From an uncultured Bacteroides sp. (lineage in GTDB: Bacteria > Bacteroidota > Bacteroidia > Bacteroidales > Bacteroidaceae), in the NCBI GenBank assembly GCA_944319875.1, contig CALUFR010000084.1, forward strand, positions 1 through 33,313: a stretch of 33,313 nucleotides of DNA, given 5' to 3'. Within the stretch, counting starts at the first letter, position 1; each line of letters begins with the position of its first letter. A program made the position numbers and the translations under genes. This document shows, one piece after another, positions 32,955 through 33,313 of this stretch. The notes under the pieces are model-generated. The model was not told the origin of the DNA. It ran no database searches and was given only the letters and a program-made list of their open reading frames with translations.

Positions 32955-33107
32955 GGACGAGAAGACTTTAAAGTTTATTAATTTTGGGATTTTCTTAAAG
33001 ATTATGGGCCGAGAATGTGATGCAAGAACAAAAAAAAGAATACATTTGTAGCTGGAAAATCTGGTAGTTTGCGATTTTTTTGTAATTTGCAGCCGATTTG
33101 AAGAAAA

Positions 33108-33195
33108 GGAGAGATGCTCGAGTGGTTGAAGAGGCACGCCTGGAAAGCGTGTATACCCCTAAAGGGTATCGGGGGTTCGAATCCCCCTCTCTCCG
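33108..33195 (+). tRNA. tRNA-Ser (anticodon GGA)
   Basis: The 88-nt cloverleaf has acceptor GGAGAGA/TCTCTCC with discriminator G (33195) and anticodon stem CACGC/GCGTG around the loop CTGGAAA (anticodon GGA, 33142-33144). It has the long variable arm expected for serine (TATACCC/GGGTATC) and a T arm GGGGG-TTCGAAT-CCCCC. The 3' CCA is not encoded. It reads UCC and UCU codons. Confidence 0.97.
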
Positions 33196-33199
33196 CAAT

Positions 33200-33220
33200 A
33201 AACATTGAAAATCAATGTTT
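33200..33220 (+). repeat. Small hairpin directly after tRNA-Ser
   Basis: AAACATTGA (33200-33208) and TCAATGTTT (33212-33220) make a perfect 9-bp stem with a 3-nt loop, 5 nt after the tRNA. It may be a 3'-processing or pausing signal ahead of the stronger terminator that follows. Confidence 0.55.
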
Positions 33221-33228
33221 TATAAAAT

Positions 33229-33277
33229 AAACACCCGATTTTACACCCAAGAATGTAAAGTCGGGTGTTTTCTTATT
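33229..33277 (+). terminator. Rho-independent terminator of tRNA-Ser
   Basis: Arms 33229-33245 and 33254-33270 pair over 17 bp with one U-G wobble valid in the plus-strand RNA, and TTCTTATTT follows. The remaining bases to 33313 show no further feature. Confidence 0.9.
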
Positions 33278-33313
33278 TAAAGGGTTATGGGCTAATCCCC
33301 CTGCTTTTATACA

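Noticed and set aside
32995..33205. Minus-strand frames of about 67 residues overlapping the tRNA
   Set aside because: They run through the tRNA-Ser gene in antisense, which gives the familiar spurious 'GGFEPPIPF' type translation.

Overview
The window looks like a stretch of ordinary chromosome from a gut Bacteroidales species, most likely Bacteroides in the broad sense. Several things point there: near-consensus Bacteroides promoter -7 boxes (TAnnTTTG) in front of many genes, weak ribosome-binding sites, short lipoproteins with SCN/SCG-type lipoboxes, a DUF4270 lipoprotein, a Bacteroidetes-style glycogen cluster, RNase Y next to zapA, and a Glu/Pro-rich TonB. I cannot name the species from sequence alone.

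Layout. 1-191 is an intergenic end with repeat-like hairpins. 192-845(-) is a rhomboid protease. 1042-5652(+) is a three-gene alpha-glucan cluster: debranching enzyme, GT4 glycosyltransferase and GH57-like protein. It faces a two-gene minus-strand unit (a GT5 N-domain 'glycogen synthase' and a DUF4270 lipoprotein) across a shared bidirectional terminator. panC-panD (8449-9671) make pantothenate. cutC, rny, a probable structured RNA (6S candidate), zapA and a small coiled-coil gene follow on the minus strand (9747-12887), then nhaC (13116-14558). kdgK and dinB (14801-17003) run on the plus strand. A 42-residue small gene (17110-17238, minus) with its own terminator sits before a large transglutaminase-like lipoprotein (17526-20204). 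A 62-residue Ala-rich lipoprotein, mtaB, a GT2 glycosyltransferase and folB follow.

The most interesting block is 23719-26584(+). It holds three tightly packed genes: a close relative of vertebrate steroid 5-alpha-reductase, an Old Yellow Enzyme-family flavin ene-reductase, and a short-chain dehydrogenase. It has its own promoter box and ends at a strong terminator. This is the gene set expected for reducing a 3-oxo-delta4 steroid or bile acid to 5-alpha or 5-beta products and then reducing the 3-keto group, as in isoallo-bile-acid formation. pfkA, ispH and cmk (minus), then tonB, a polyprenyl synthetase, an unrecognised conserved-looking protein, tatD and a tRNA-Ser(GGA) complete the window.

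Several carbohydrate proteins look catalytically incomplete. The GH57 protein lacks the expected nucleophile and acid motifs. The GT5 protein lacks its nucleotide-binding half. The second transglutaminase-like domain of the large lipoprotein has lost its cysteine. I saw no insertion sequence, prophage or CRISPR array.
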